In this document: positions 1 to 6,571 of the stretch, in pieces
Layout of the letters: every line of letters starts with the position of its first letter
How positions within the stretch are numbered: position 1 is the stretch's first letter
Source of the DNA: Planctomycetaceae bacterium
GTDB lineage: Bacteria > Planctomycetota > Phycisphaerae > SM23-33
Reading direction: 5' to 3'
Assembly: GCA_021371965.1 (NCBI GenBank)
Contig: JAJFVE010000160.1
Location: 6,176-70,175, forward strand
Length of the DNA stretch: 64,000 bases
The notes under the pieces: generated by a model
The model's input: only the letters and a program-made list of their open reading frames with translations
The model's database searches: none
What the model was told of the DNA's origin: nothing
Position numbers and translations under genes: made by a program

Positions 1-466
1 GGTTAAGCCTTGAGATATCCAGCCGGATCTCGAACGGCCCCAGCTGGATGTCCTCCAGGACGATGTACTCGGTCGTGACAGCCAGTATCTTGCGCTCCTG
101 GCACCAGCGAATCTCGCCGAACTCATTCTCAAGTTGCTGCAGGTCCTCGAAGACGTCCCGGAGCCGGGGCATGTGGCCGTCTCGGTGCTCCAATGCACTT
201 TTGAGCTGGTCCAATTCGTGGGGAAGATTCCGGGTGAGTGACTGGAACTCCTCGGCGACGCTCTTGGCCGCCCCAAGCCAGCCCCTCCACAGGCAAGTGT
301 CGAGCCTGCTTCGGCACCGCTGCAGGGCCTGCATGTCCTCAAGAACACGGCAAGCCTTCTGGCCGATGACACCGAGGCGGCTGTTATGAACGCTGGTAAC
401 CTGCTGGACGATCAACTGCGCCACCTTGGCCATCTGCGATGGCCACTGAATAACCTGACTATCCAT
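1..466 (-). CDS. RING/E2-like protein of a ubiquitin-like operon, N-terminal part (runs off left edge)
   Basis: An open frame of 155 codons starts at the ATG at 464-466 and is still open at base 1, so only the N-terminal part is present. The protein begins MDSQVIQWPSQMAKV, is rich in predicted helix over about 110 residues (many Leu, Gln and Glu), and then has the segment ILAVTTEYIVLEDIQLGPF followed by EIRLDI. From memory, that last segment resembles planctomycete proteins that carry an E2-like or RING/treble-clef region and sit beside E1 (ThiF), JAB and MoaD-like genes. A purine-rich CAGGGAG lies upstream of the start. The MoaD-like gene is 73 bases upstream on the same strand, which supports a shared operon. 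The catalytic or zinc-binding part lies outside the window, so the assignment rests on the N-terminus and neighbours only. Confidence 0.6.
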   Translation of the reverse strand, partial: MDSQVIQWPSQMAKVAQLIVQQVTSVHNSRLGVIGQKACRVLEDMQALQRCRSRLDTCLWRGWLGAAKSVAEEFQSLTRNLPHELDQLKSALEHRDGHMPRLRDVFEDLQQLENEFGEIRWCQERKILAVTTEYIVLEDIQLGPFEIRLDISRLN

Positions 467-539
467 GGCAATCACTCCCTGCAAAAGAGGAGACATCCGC
501 CCGCCGGTGATGGACCGGCGGGCGGATGTCATTCGTTGG

Positions 540-770
540 TCAGGCCGCCGCGTCGGCGCCCTCAATCTTGGTGGGTGTAATGGAAACGCGGTCGCCCTCC
601 TGGAGGACATAGTCCTTGGCCACGGGCTGGCGGTTGACTCGGATGAGGAAGTCGCTGGCCTGCCGATCGGGCAGCTTCTGGGCGAAGAACTTTTCGACGG
701 TGGTGCCGTCCGCGATCTCGACGTAGTCTGCGAAGCCGGCGCCGTCATTGTTGATGAACAAAATGCGCAT
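540..770 (-). CDS. MoaD/ThiS-like beta-grasp (ubiquitin-like) small protein
   Basis: A 76-residue protein, [10 protein letters not shown]...[16 protein letters not shown], with the pattern of a beta-grasp fold: two N-terminal strands, a central helix ([11 protein letters not shown]), then short strands around [20 protein letters not shown]. The segment 'V...Y.L..GD.V.I.P' is typical of MoaD/ThiS and of bacterial ubiquitin-like proteins. It does not end in Gly-Gly but in GADAAA, so it is unlikely to be an ordinary sulfur carrier used unprocessed. AAAGGA precedes the ATG by about eight bases. The gene lies between a 72-residue unknown and the truncated RING/E2-like gene, all on the minus strand. 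In bacterial ubiquitin-like operons such a protein is the modifier. Whether it is conjugated is an inference. Confidence 0.7.
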   Translation of the reverse strand: MRILFINNDGAGFADYVEIADGTTVEKFFAQKLPDRQASDFLIRVNRQPVAKDYVLQEGDRVSITPTKIEGADAAA

Positions 771-867
771 GGGAAAATCCTTTCTGTAGGGGGAACGGGA
801 GAAGGTTCAGCCGCCAGGGCGGCACGTTGGGGAATCAATCAGGAGCAGTGCGACGTGACGGTCGCGG

Positions 868-1086
868 TTACGCCGCAGAGCGGGGAGGCGCCGCTGCGAG
901 TGTCAAGGAGATGGCTCTATCGGCGGTCTGGTACAGGGAATCGACGCTTTCGCCGTGAACCGCCAGGCTGCGATTGACGGCCCCCAGTTCGTCTTCGCCG
1001 TCATGATCGACGGCATGGACAACATTCTCGCCGAGCATCCACAGCTCTTGCCGTGTCAGCTTGGCTGCGGGCACAATACTGCTCAT
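868..1086 (-). CDS. small acidic protein, first gene of the ubiquitin-like operon
   Basis: A 72-residue protein, MSSIVPAAKLTRQELW..., not recognised. Three ATG codons stand in a row (1084-1092); the last one, at 1086, is chosen because AAGGAG lies seven bases before it. The sequence is helical and acidic in the middle (VVHAVDHDGEDELGAVNRS) and ends in a small-residue tail (AAAPPRSAA). The longer reading frame that extends upstream runs through a repeated promoter-like box and is not believed. A copy of that box (1241-1270) sits about 155 bases upstream, so this is probably the first gene of the transcript that continues into the beta-grasp and RING/E2-like genes. Its role is unknown. Confidence 0.55.
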   Translation of the reverse strand: MSSIVPAAKLTRQELWMLGENVVHAVDHDGEDELGAVNRSLAVHGESVDSLYQTADRAISLTLAAAPPRSAA

Positions 1087-1240
1087 CATCATGCTCCTTG
1101 TCCCAAGGGGGACGGTTTGGGTTGGAATTCGCGATTCCACCGTTGGCGCCATGTGGCCAACCGTGCCGGGGTACAGGCCGAGATAAGGCCAACAGGAGGC
1201 CTGATGAGAAGATGGGGGACAGCTAATTCCTGCACATGTA

Positions 1241-1270
1241 TTTATAACAAAACAAGGCCTAGAATTAAGC
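1241..1270 (-). promoter_or_regulatory. promoter-like 30-bp box, copy A
   Basis: One of three 30-bp copies sharing TTTATAAC at one end and ATTAAGC at the other. Read on the minus strand it gives GCTTAAT...(16-nt spacer)...TATAAA, like a -35/-10 pair. It lies upstream of the small gene starting at 1086 and would drive the ubiquitin-like operon. Confidence 0.45.
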
Positions 1271-1478
1271 AATTCTCACGAGCCAGAGCACAGCAATGAC
1301 GGCCAGAATGGCCAAAACCCAGCGCCAGCCGAACAATTAGTACTTCCCTTCGCAACTGGTCAACTGAAGGCAGTCCGCCGGAGGACCTACGGCCAGTTAG
1401 CCGTTCAACCGTCCGACAAATGCGTGACCGCCAAAGCAACCACTGCTTCAGACGGTCGTCGCGGGGCGTCAGGGGCAT
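1242..1478 (-). CDS. hypothetical small basic protein
   Basis: A 78-codon frame begins at the ATG at 1476-1478 with a very good ribosome site, AAGGAG, eight bases before it. The protein starts MPLTPRDDRLKQWLLWRSR and is Arg-rich. A promoter-like box (1511-1540) lies just upstream, so the start region looks real. The last third overlaps a better-looking micro-ORF in another frame (1265-1336), and the frame ends inside the next promoter-like box, so the C-terminal part may not be the natural product or may reflect a frameshift. No family recognised. Confidence 0.35.
   Translation of the reverse strand: MPLTPRDDRLKQWLLWRSRICRTVERLTGRRSSGGLPSVDQLRREVLIVRLALGFGHSGRHCCALARENCLILGLVLL
1265..1336 (-). 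CDS. 23-residue single-span membrane peptide (micro-ORF)
   Basis: A TTG-started frame of 23 codons directly after an in-frame stop, preceded by GAAGGGAAG as a possible ribosome site. The peptide reads as Trp-rich (LFGWRWVLA) followed by a hydrophobic stretch ILAVIAVLWLV and the end RIA, which is exactly one membrane span. Its stop lies within the promoter-like box at 1241-1270. It overlaps the 78-codon frame at 1242-1478 in another frame. Such a short frame can arise by chance; the clean hydrophobic profile and the ribosome site are the only support. Confidence 0.3.
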   Translation of the reverse strand: MFGWRWVLAILAVIAVLWLVRIA

Positions 1479-1510
1479 GATTTGATCTCCTTGAAAACAG
1501 GGTTTTATTG

Positions 1511-1540
1511 TTTATAACGTGAAATCGTCTCAGATTAAGC
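1511..1540 (-). promoter_or_regulatory. promoter-like 30-bp box, copy B
   Basis: Second copy. On the minus strand it reads GCTTAATC, then 16 bases between TTAATC and TATAAA. It lies 33 bases upstream of the well-placed AAGGAG/ATG at 1478, which fits a promoter for that small gene. Confidence 0.45.
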
Positions 1541-1603
1541 GTTTTCGGGGAAGAGGCTGATGGCAGAGGCGCTGCGGCAGAGGTAGGATTTACCGCTCTA
1601 TTA

Positions 1604-1633
1604 TTTATAACGAAATATGCCTTCAGATTAAGC
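1604..1633 (-). promoter_or_regulatory. promoter-like 30-bp box, copy C
   Basis: Third copy, 93 bases from copy B, with the same end sequences and the same internal spacing. No start codon with a ribosome site follows it before copy B, so it would be a tandem promoter, a regulator site, or part of a larger repeat. Confidence 0.4.
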
Positions 1634-2008
1634 ACTGCTACCACCTCGGTCGCTGTCAACGGTCAGTTGCTGAGGCAAGTCTCGTAGAATCTGGTCGGCT
1701 GACGAGGTGGAAGCATCGCACCGACGTACTTGGAGGCAGGTTTTGGCATTTGAAAAACATAAGCTTGCAGTTTGCGCCGAAAATGCTGGCAGCTGGTTTG
1801 AATCCTTGCTGGAGGATGCCAGAATATGGACCTGTTCGATCGAGGCGGTTGCATCCGTCGACCGGAAGCCGTGATATCCATCGCCTTCCTATAGAGCAGA
1901 AGCTACAATCCGATCATGATCACGGCGTAAATGCTGCCCAGCGCATCGGTCGGCGCAGCGCGGTGCTGCCTCGCCCCGGACTGGAACAGAAATTAAAAGG
2001 AGTCACCT
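1634..2008. other. intergenic region between divergent operons
   Basis: About 375 bases with no convincing gene. The short frames here lack ribosome sites or a GC-rich third codon position. It should hold the promoter of the plus-strand redox operon; a TACAAT near 1901 followed by the palindromic GATCATGATC is a weak candidate. AAAAGGAG just before 2009 is the ribosome site of rubrerythrin. Confidence 0.4.
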
Positions 2009-2509
2009 TTGGCAACGAATGAGAACCTGAAGGAAGCGTTCGCTGGCGAAAGCCAGGCCAATCGCACGTACCTGGCCTTCGCCAAGAAGGCCGACGCCGA
2101 GGGCCGTCCCCAAATCGCCAAGCTGTTCCGCGCGGCCGCAGAGGCGGAGACCGTTCATGCCCATGCCCACCTGAGAGTCCTGGGAGGCGTAAAGGGAACC
2201 GCTGACAACCTCCAGGCTGCCGTTGACGGCGAGGGGCACGAGTTCCAGTCTATGTACCCGAAATTCGTCGCCGAGGCCCAGGAAGAGAAGAACCAGGCGG
2301 CATTGATGAGTTTCCGCAATGCCATGGCCGTGGAGAAGATTCACCACGGGCTGTACGCGCAGGCCCTGGCGACGTTCAATGAGGGGAGGGACCTGCCTGC
2401 CGTCAAGATCCACATCTGCCAGATCTGCGGCAACACGATCCTGGGCGATGCGCCCGACCAGTGCCCGATCTGCGGCGCTCCCAGGGCCCAGTTCGGCGAA
2501 GTGAAGTAG
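2009..2509 (+). CDS. rbr: rubrerythrin
   Basis: A 166-residue rubrerythrin, a non-haem di-iron peroxidase that reduces hydrogen peroxide with electrons from rubredoxin or a flavoprotein in the cytoplasm. Residues 1-130 are the four-helix ferritin-like domain with the expected Glu/His motifs (EAFAGESQANRTY, EAETVHAHAH, AMAVEKIHHGLY). Residues 133-166 are a rubredoxin-like domain with C137xxC140 and C152xxC155. The start is a TTG, chosen because AAAAGGAG lies six bases before it and the family normally begins a few residues before LKEAFAGES. It heads a tight plus-strand group with its likely electron donor, a peroxidase, desulfoferrodoxin and rubredoxin. Full length for the family. Confidence 0.95.
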   Translation: MATNENLKEAFAGESQANRTYLAFAKKADAEGRPQIAKLFRAAAEAETVHAHAHLRVLGGVKGTADNLQAAVDGEGHEFQSMYPKFVAEAQEEKNQAALMSFRNAMAVEKIHHGLYAQALATFNEGRDLPAVKIHICQICGNTILGDAPDQCPICGAPRAQFGEVK

Positions 2510-2538
2510 ATCGAGGCCCTGAGCTTTGAAGGAATCCC

Positions 2539-4038
2539 ATGGCTGATGCTGCTGTCAAGGCATGGCGATGCTCCGCGTGCGGTTACGTGCATCGCGGCTC
2601 GCAGCCGCCGGAGTGCTGCCCGGTATGCGGGGCGGTTTCGTCCGCCTTCGAACTTTACGTCGATGCTCAGCCTGCCGCAGCTGCCCCCAAGCCGCAACAT
2701 TGGCGATGTCTGAACTGCAGCTACATCCATGAGGGCCCCGAGCCGCCGGCTGAATGCCCGGTCTGCGGCGCGCCTCGGGAACGTTTCGAGCCGTTGCCGA
2801 TCGAAGACCCGGCACCGGCAGCCGGCAAGGCCGTGCGAGTCGTGATCATTGGGGCAGGCATCGCGGGCGTGTCGGCCGCCGAAGCCGTTCGCAGTGCATC
2901 CGGCGACGCAGAGATCACCTTGGTCTCCCGGGAGCCAGACCTCCCATACTACCGGCTGAACTTAACGCGGTATCTTGCTGGAGAAATTGGCCTGTCGGAC
3001 CTGCCCATGCATCCCCAGGGCTGGTACGCCCAGCAAGGCATCGAAGTCAAACTCAACGCCGAGGCCACCGAATTGGACCTAGAGGGCCATTCCCTCACTC
3101 TTGGTGACGACACCCGACTGCCCTATGAAAAGCTGATTCTGGCCAGCGGCGCCCATTCGTTCGTGCCACCCATCCCCGGGGCGGATATTGAGGGCGTGAC
3201 GGTGCTTCGCACCGTGGCCGATTGCGAGCGTATTCTGCATGCCACCAAGTCCGGCGCCAGGTGCATTTGCATCGGCGGTGGCCTCTTGGGCCTGGAGACA
3301 GCCGGCGCCCTGGCTAAGCGTGGCGCACACGTAACACTCTTGGAAGGCCATGGCTGGCTCATGCCTCGCCAGCTTACGCCACTGGCAGGCAGCATTCTCC
3401 GCGAACATATCGTCAACCTGGGCATCGTGCTGCGGATGGAGGCCAAGACCAAGGCTATCCTCGGAGAAGGGCATGTCAGCGATGTGCTCTTGGAGGATGG
3501 CACGAGGTTGGAGGCTGATCTGGTCGTCATTGCGGCGGGCGTTCGTCCCAACAGCTACCTGGCCCGCAGGGCCGGCCTGGAGGTGAACTCAGGGGTCGTC
3601 GTCAACAACCACCTGGTGACATCTCATCCCGATGTTCTGGCCGCCGGCGACCTCACCGAGCATCGTGGCGTGGTGTACGGGACTTGGGGGCCGTCCCAGT
3701 TCCAAGGCAGTATCGCCGGAATGAACGCCGTGGGCCTGTCCGTCGAGTTCGGTGGGATGCCCCGTGCCAACACGCTCAAGGTGCTGGGGCTGGATCTGCT
3801 GAGCATCGGCCAGTTCCAGCCGGAGGATGGCAGCTTCCAGGTGATCGAAGACGAAGGCGACGGCAGGTATCGGCGGTTCGTCTTTCATGATGGCCGGCTG
3901 GTCGGCTCGATCCTCCTGGGCGATACATCCATCGCCAGTGCCCTGAAGAATGCCATGGAGGGCAGGAGGGATTTCTCCGGGCTGCTTCAGCGCCAGCCAA
4001 CGGCAAAGGACATCTTCGGCTACCTCACCCAGGGGTAG
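2539..4038 (+). CDS. FAD/NAD(P)-dependent oxidoreductase with two N-terminal rubredoxin-like domains
   Basis: A 499-residue flavoprotein of the NADH:rubredoxin reductase / nitrite-reductase-like family. Two small iron-binding modules come first, C11xxC14...C27xxC30 and C57xxC60...C73xxC76, each followed by the family's F-E-like end. The FAD motif VVIIGAGIAG is near residue 100, the NAD motif CICIGGGLLGLETA near 245, and the second FAD segment (HPDVLAAGDLTEHRGV) near 365. The enzyme probably passes electrons from NAD(P)H through its own rubredoxin-like centres to rubrerythrin or desulfoferrodoxin, which flank it. GAAGGA before the ATG supports this start, 29 bases after rubrerythrin. The double fused iron domain is the odd feature, since this family usually relies on separate rubredoxin. 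Substrate partners are inferred from context. Confidence 0.85.
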   Translation: MADAAVKAWRCSACGYVHRGSQPPECCPVCGAVSSAFELYVDAQPAAAAPKPQHWRCLNCSYIHEGPEPPAECPVCGAPRERFEPLPIEDPAPAAGKAVRVVIIGAGIAGVSAAEAVRSASGDAEITLVSREPDLPYYRLNLTRYLAGEIGLSDLPMHPQGWYAQQGIEVKLNAEATELDLEGHSLTLGDDTRLPYEKLILASGAHSFVPPIPGADIEGVTVLRTVADCERILHATKSGARCICIGGGLLGLETAGALAKRGAHVTLLEGHGWLMPRQLTPLAGSILREHIVNLGIVLRMEAKTKAILGEGHVSDVLLEDGTRLEADLVVIAAGVRPNSYLARRAGLEVNSGVVVNNHLVTSHPDVLAAGDLTEHRGVVYGTWGPSQFQGSIAGMNAVGLSVEFGGMPRANTLKVLGLDLLSIGQFQPEDGSFQVIEDEGDGRYRRFVFHDGRLVGSILLGDTSIASALKNAMEGRRDFSGLLQRQPTAKDIFGYLTQG

Positions 4039-4060
4039 CTACACAGGAAAGGAACTCTCC

Positions 4061-4585
4061 GTGAGCAGTGTCGCGACAAGACAAGTAACGTTGAACGGGA
4101 GCCCCCTCAATCTAAGCGGCAACGAGGTGAAGGTCGGTCATGTGGCCCCGGACTTTACGGCCGTCACCAATGACTTGGCTGAGTTCAAGCTGTCCTCGGT
4201 AACACGCAAGAAGGTGGTGGTGCTGTCCGCAGTTCCATCCCTGGATACACCAGTGTGCGACATTGAGACGCGCCGGTTCAATCAGGAAGCGGCCGCCCTG
4301 GGCGACGACGTACAGATCGTCACCATCAGCATGGACCTGCCGTTCGCCCAGAAGCGATGGTGCGGTGCCGCGGGCGTCGACAAAGTGGTCGTGGTCTCAG
4401 ACCATCGCGATGCCTCGTTCGGAAAGGCGTATGGCCTGCTGATCGACGGCCTACGGCTGCTGGCGAGGGCCGTATTCGTGGTGGATCGCGAGGGCAAGGT
4501 TTGTCATGCCCAGATCGTACCCGAGATCGCCAAGGAGCCTGACTACGGAGCGATTCTTGATGCCGTTCGGCAGGCGATGAAATGA
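4061..4585 (+). CDS. tpx: thiol peroxidase (Tpx-type peroxiredoxin)
   Basis: A 174-residue atypical 2-Cys peroxiredoxin that reduces hydroperoxides. The peroxidatic cysteine is C66 in SLDTPVCDIETRRF, the Tpx signature, and the resolving cysteine is C101 (QKRWCG), the spacing usual for Tpx. The GTG at 4061 is taken as start because GGAAAGGA lies just before it; a longer frame upstream runs into the preceding gene. The gene follows the flavoprotein by 22 bases and precedes desulfoferrodoxin, so it belongs to the oxygen-defence operon. Length and motifs are normal. Confidence 0.95.
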   Translation: MSSVATRQVTLNGSPLNLSGNEVKVGHVAPDFTAVTNDLAEFKLSSVTRKKVVVLSAVPSLDTPVCDIETRRFNQEAAALGDDVQIVTISMDLPFAQKRWCGAAGVDKVVVVSDHRDASFGKAYGLLIDGLRLLARAVFVVDREGKVCHAQIVPEIAKEPDYGAILDAVRQAMK

Positions 4586-4638
4586 TATGAGTGGAACGAG
4601 GAACCCATTGAACAAACCCTATTACGAGGTGTCATGAA

Positions 4639-5016
4639 ATGGCTAGCGAAAGACTCCAGGTGTACAAGTGCTCCAAGTGCGGGATCACGGCACAGGTGCT
4701 GGATGGTGGCCCAGGTGGGCTCCATTGCTGTGGCCAGCCCATGCAGTTGCTCCAGGAAAACACCGTTGACGCCAGCAAGGAAAAGCACGTCCCCGTAATC
4801 GAGCGGGTGCCGGACGGCGTAAAGGTGAAGGTCGGCAGCGTGCCGCACCCGATGGAGGCCAAGCACCTCATCAGCTGGATCGAGGTCATTGTGGATGGCA
4901 AGGCGTGTCGGCAGTTCCTGCAGCCTGGCCAGGCGCCCGAGGCGTTCTTCCCGGTGACGGCAGAGAACATCGTCGTGCGGGAGTACTGCAACCTGCATGG
5001 GCTTTGGAAAGCATGA
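4639..5016 (+). CDS. dfx: desulfoferrodoxin (2Fe superoxide reductase)
   Basis: A 125-residue superoxide reductase that reduces superoxide to hydrogen peroxide without making oxygen. The N-terminal desulforedoxin-type centre is complete: C11xxC14 and the adjacent pair C30-C31. The catalytic Fe(His)4(Cys) centre is also present: [12 protein letters not shown] and the C-terminal [10 protein letters not shown]. It therefore belongs to the two-iron class. It is in the middle of the redox operon; peroxide formed here can be removed by the rubrerythrin and Tpx, and electrons can come from the rubredoxin encoded next. Confidence 0.95.
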   Translation: MASERLQVYKCSKCGITAQVLDGGPGGLHCCGQPMQLLQENTVDASKEKHVPVIERVPDGVKVKVGSVPHPMEAKHLISWIEVIVDGKACRQFLQPGQAPEAFFPVTAENIVVREYCNLHGLWKA

Positions 5017-5046
5017 GAAAACGTTTCCGGCCTGAAGGAGTCCCGA

Positions 5047-5277
5047 ATGAAACGCTACAAATGCGATGTGTGCGGATACATCTACGATCCGGCCAAGGGC
5101 GACCCCGACCATGGTGTGCAGGCGGAGACCGCCTTTGAGCAAGTTCCAGCGGATTGGGACTGTCCGGAGTGCGGCGCCTCCAAGGACGAGTTCGGCTGCA
5201 GCGTGACGGGGGGCGTGATCGATTATCCCCGGCGATGTGAGTTGTGCATGGCTGCTAATCGAGAGGAAGGTCTATGA
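5047..5277 (+). CDS. rubredoxin with C-terminal CxxC tail
   Basis: A 76-residue protein. Residues 1-52 are a standard rubredoxin ([20 protein letters not shown]... and [13 protein letters not shown]), an electron carrier for superoxide reductase and rubrerythrin. Common rubredoxins stop at about 52-54 residues; this one continues for some 22 residues and contains a second pair, [10 protein letters not shown]. The last codons overlap the next gene by ATGA at 5274-5277, so the tail is translated in the operon context and the next gene is probably translationally coupled. The extra cysteines could be redox active or bind metal, which is an inference. AAGGAG lies upstream of the ATG. Confidence 0.9.
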   Translation: MKRYKCDVCGYIYDPAKGDPDHGVQAETAFEQVPADWDCPECGASKDEFGCSVTGGVIDYPRRCELCMAANREEGL

Positions 5278-5663
5278 AACTCAGCGAATACTTCGAGTCT
5301 GTGAAGGGAACTGGCGTCCTAGCCACCGCGAACGCCTCGGGAAATGTGGATGTAGCTTTATACGCCCGGCCGCATTTCATGGACGAGGAAACCGTCGCGT
5401 TCATCATGGCCGATGGGTTGAGTCACCGGAACCTTCAGTCGAACCTCCATGTGGCGTACCTGTTCGTCGAACACGGTGAAGGCTACAAGGGCAAGCGGCT
5501 GTACCTGACCAAGATCGCCGAGGAGACCGATCCCCAGAAGATCCAGGCACTGCGGCGGCGTCCCCTCCCGGCCGAATGCGGCGTTGAGAGCCAGTCCAGG
5601 TTCCTGGTGCATTTCCGCGTGGACCACGTGCGCCCGCTGGTGGGCGACAGCCCGGAGGCATGA
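5274..5663 (+). CDS. pyridoxamine 5'-phosphate oxidase-like FMN split-barrel protein
   Basis: A 129-residue protein of the PNPOx-like split-barrel superfamily, which bind FMN or related cofactors. Visible features are [35 protein letters not shown] and the strand region [20 protein letters not shown]. It overlaps rubredoxin by four bases and ends the redox operon, suggesting a role as a flavin-dependent reductase or cofactor handler in the same stress response. A close paralogue lies at 28106-28501 in this window. The specific reaction cannot be told from sequence. Confidence 0.8.
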   Translation: MKLSEYFESVKGTGVLATANASGNVDVALYARPHFMDEETVAFIMADGLSHRNLQSNLHVAYLFVEHGEGYKGKRLYLTKIAEETDPQKIQALRRRPLPAECGVESQSRFLVHFRVDHVRPLVGDSPEA

Positions 5664-5855
5664 ATGCCGCCGCTCCTGGCAACAACGTTAACCGCACCGC
5701 GGACAACTGCGGGTCATGTATTGACGTGGTCGCTGTTTGCCACAGGGATGGGACTGCTGGTGGCCGGATGGGCTTCTCGGCAGGTGGGCTGTCCGTTTCG
5801 TTGTCGTACTCGTGTGGCGAGAGTTGTCGGCCCAGAGGGTTGAGGAGTCATCAGA

Positions 5856-6497
5856 ATGAGCAATATGCAGCATAACCCGCGTGTGCCTGCTCACGACGTC
5901 GACGCCATGTTTCCGGATCGATGGTCCCCGCGAGCCATGACGCCCGAACCGATCTCGGACCACCATCTGGCGGCGCTGTTCGAGGCGGCCCGTTGGACGC
6001 CATCCTGCTACAACGAGCAGCCATGGTTGTTCTGCTACGCGACCAGCCCGAAGGACCGACGGCGGTTCGCTTCCGCCTTGGTGGAAAAGAATCGTGCATG
6101 GGCCTCCAAAGCGCCGCTCCTGATCTTCCTGGCTGCACGACGGCATTTCGCCGAGACCGGTAGACTTAACCGTCATGCTGACTTTGACTCGGGAGCGGCC
6201 TGGATGGCCCTGGCCCTGCAGGCTCGGAAGCTCGGGCTCTACGCACATGCCATGGCCGGCTTTGACCAAAGCAGGGCGCACGCGATCCTGAGCCTGCCCA
6301 AAGACCAGTATGAAATCATGGCGGCCATCGCCGTCGGCCGTAGGGCCGCTCCCGCCACGTTGCCGAATGATTTCAGGGCGATGGAATCTCCCAATGATCG
6401 CAAGCCCCTGGCGCGAATTGCCCAGCCGGCGAGTTCCCACCAGGGGTCCAGAGTCAAGCCGAGATCATCGCTGGCAGCAAAGCCGAGATCCAGTTGA
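5856..6497 (+). CDS. nitroreductase family protein
   Basis: A 213-residue FMN-dependent nitroreductase-like protein. Typical elements are FPDRWSPRAM near the start, LFEAARWTPSCYNEQPW (the FMN-binding N-terminal motif), SGAAWMALALQARKLGL (dimer helix) and the end of the fold around IMAAIAVGRRA. Such enzymes use NAD(P)H to reduce nitro compounds, quinones or other electrophiles. GAGGAG precedes the ATG. After about residue 190 the sequence becomes a low-complexity tail with a short internal repeat (KPRSS twice), coming from a repeated 11-base DNA segment, which may be an eroded C-terminus. It follows the redox operon by 190 bases and may belong to the same stress response. Confidence 0.8.
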   Translation: MSNMQHNPRVPAHDVDAMFPDRWSPRAMTPEPISDHHLAALFEAARWTPSCYNEQPWLFCYATSPKDRRRFASALVEKNRAWASKAPLLIFLAARRHFAETGRLNRHADFDSGAAWMALALQARKLGLYAHAMAGFDQSRAHAILSLPKDQYEIMAAIAVGRRAAPATLPNDFRAMESPNDRKPLARIAQPASSHQGSRVKPRSSLAAKPRSS

Positions 6498-6571
6498 GGC
6501 CAAACCGCTTGCACACCGTCGGATCGGCTCACTGGGTCGGTTGGGAGGCATGGCCCCGGGCCTGGTGAACT

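Noticed and set aside
1405..1659. 84-codon minus-strand frame across two of the 30-bp boxes
   Set aside because: Its protein repeats (LNLK.AYFVINN / LNLRRFHVINN) only reflect the DNA repeat in frame; no ribosome site.
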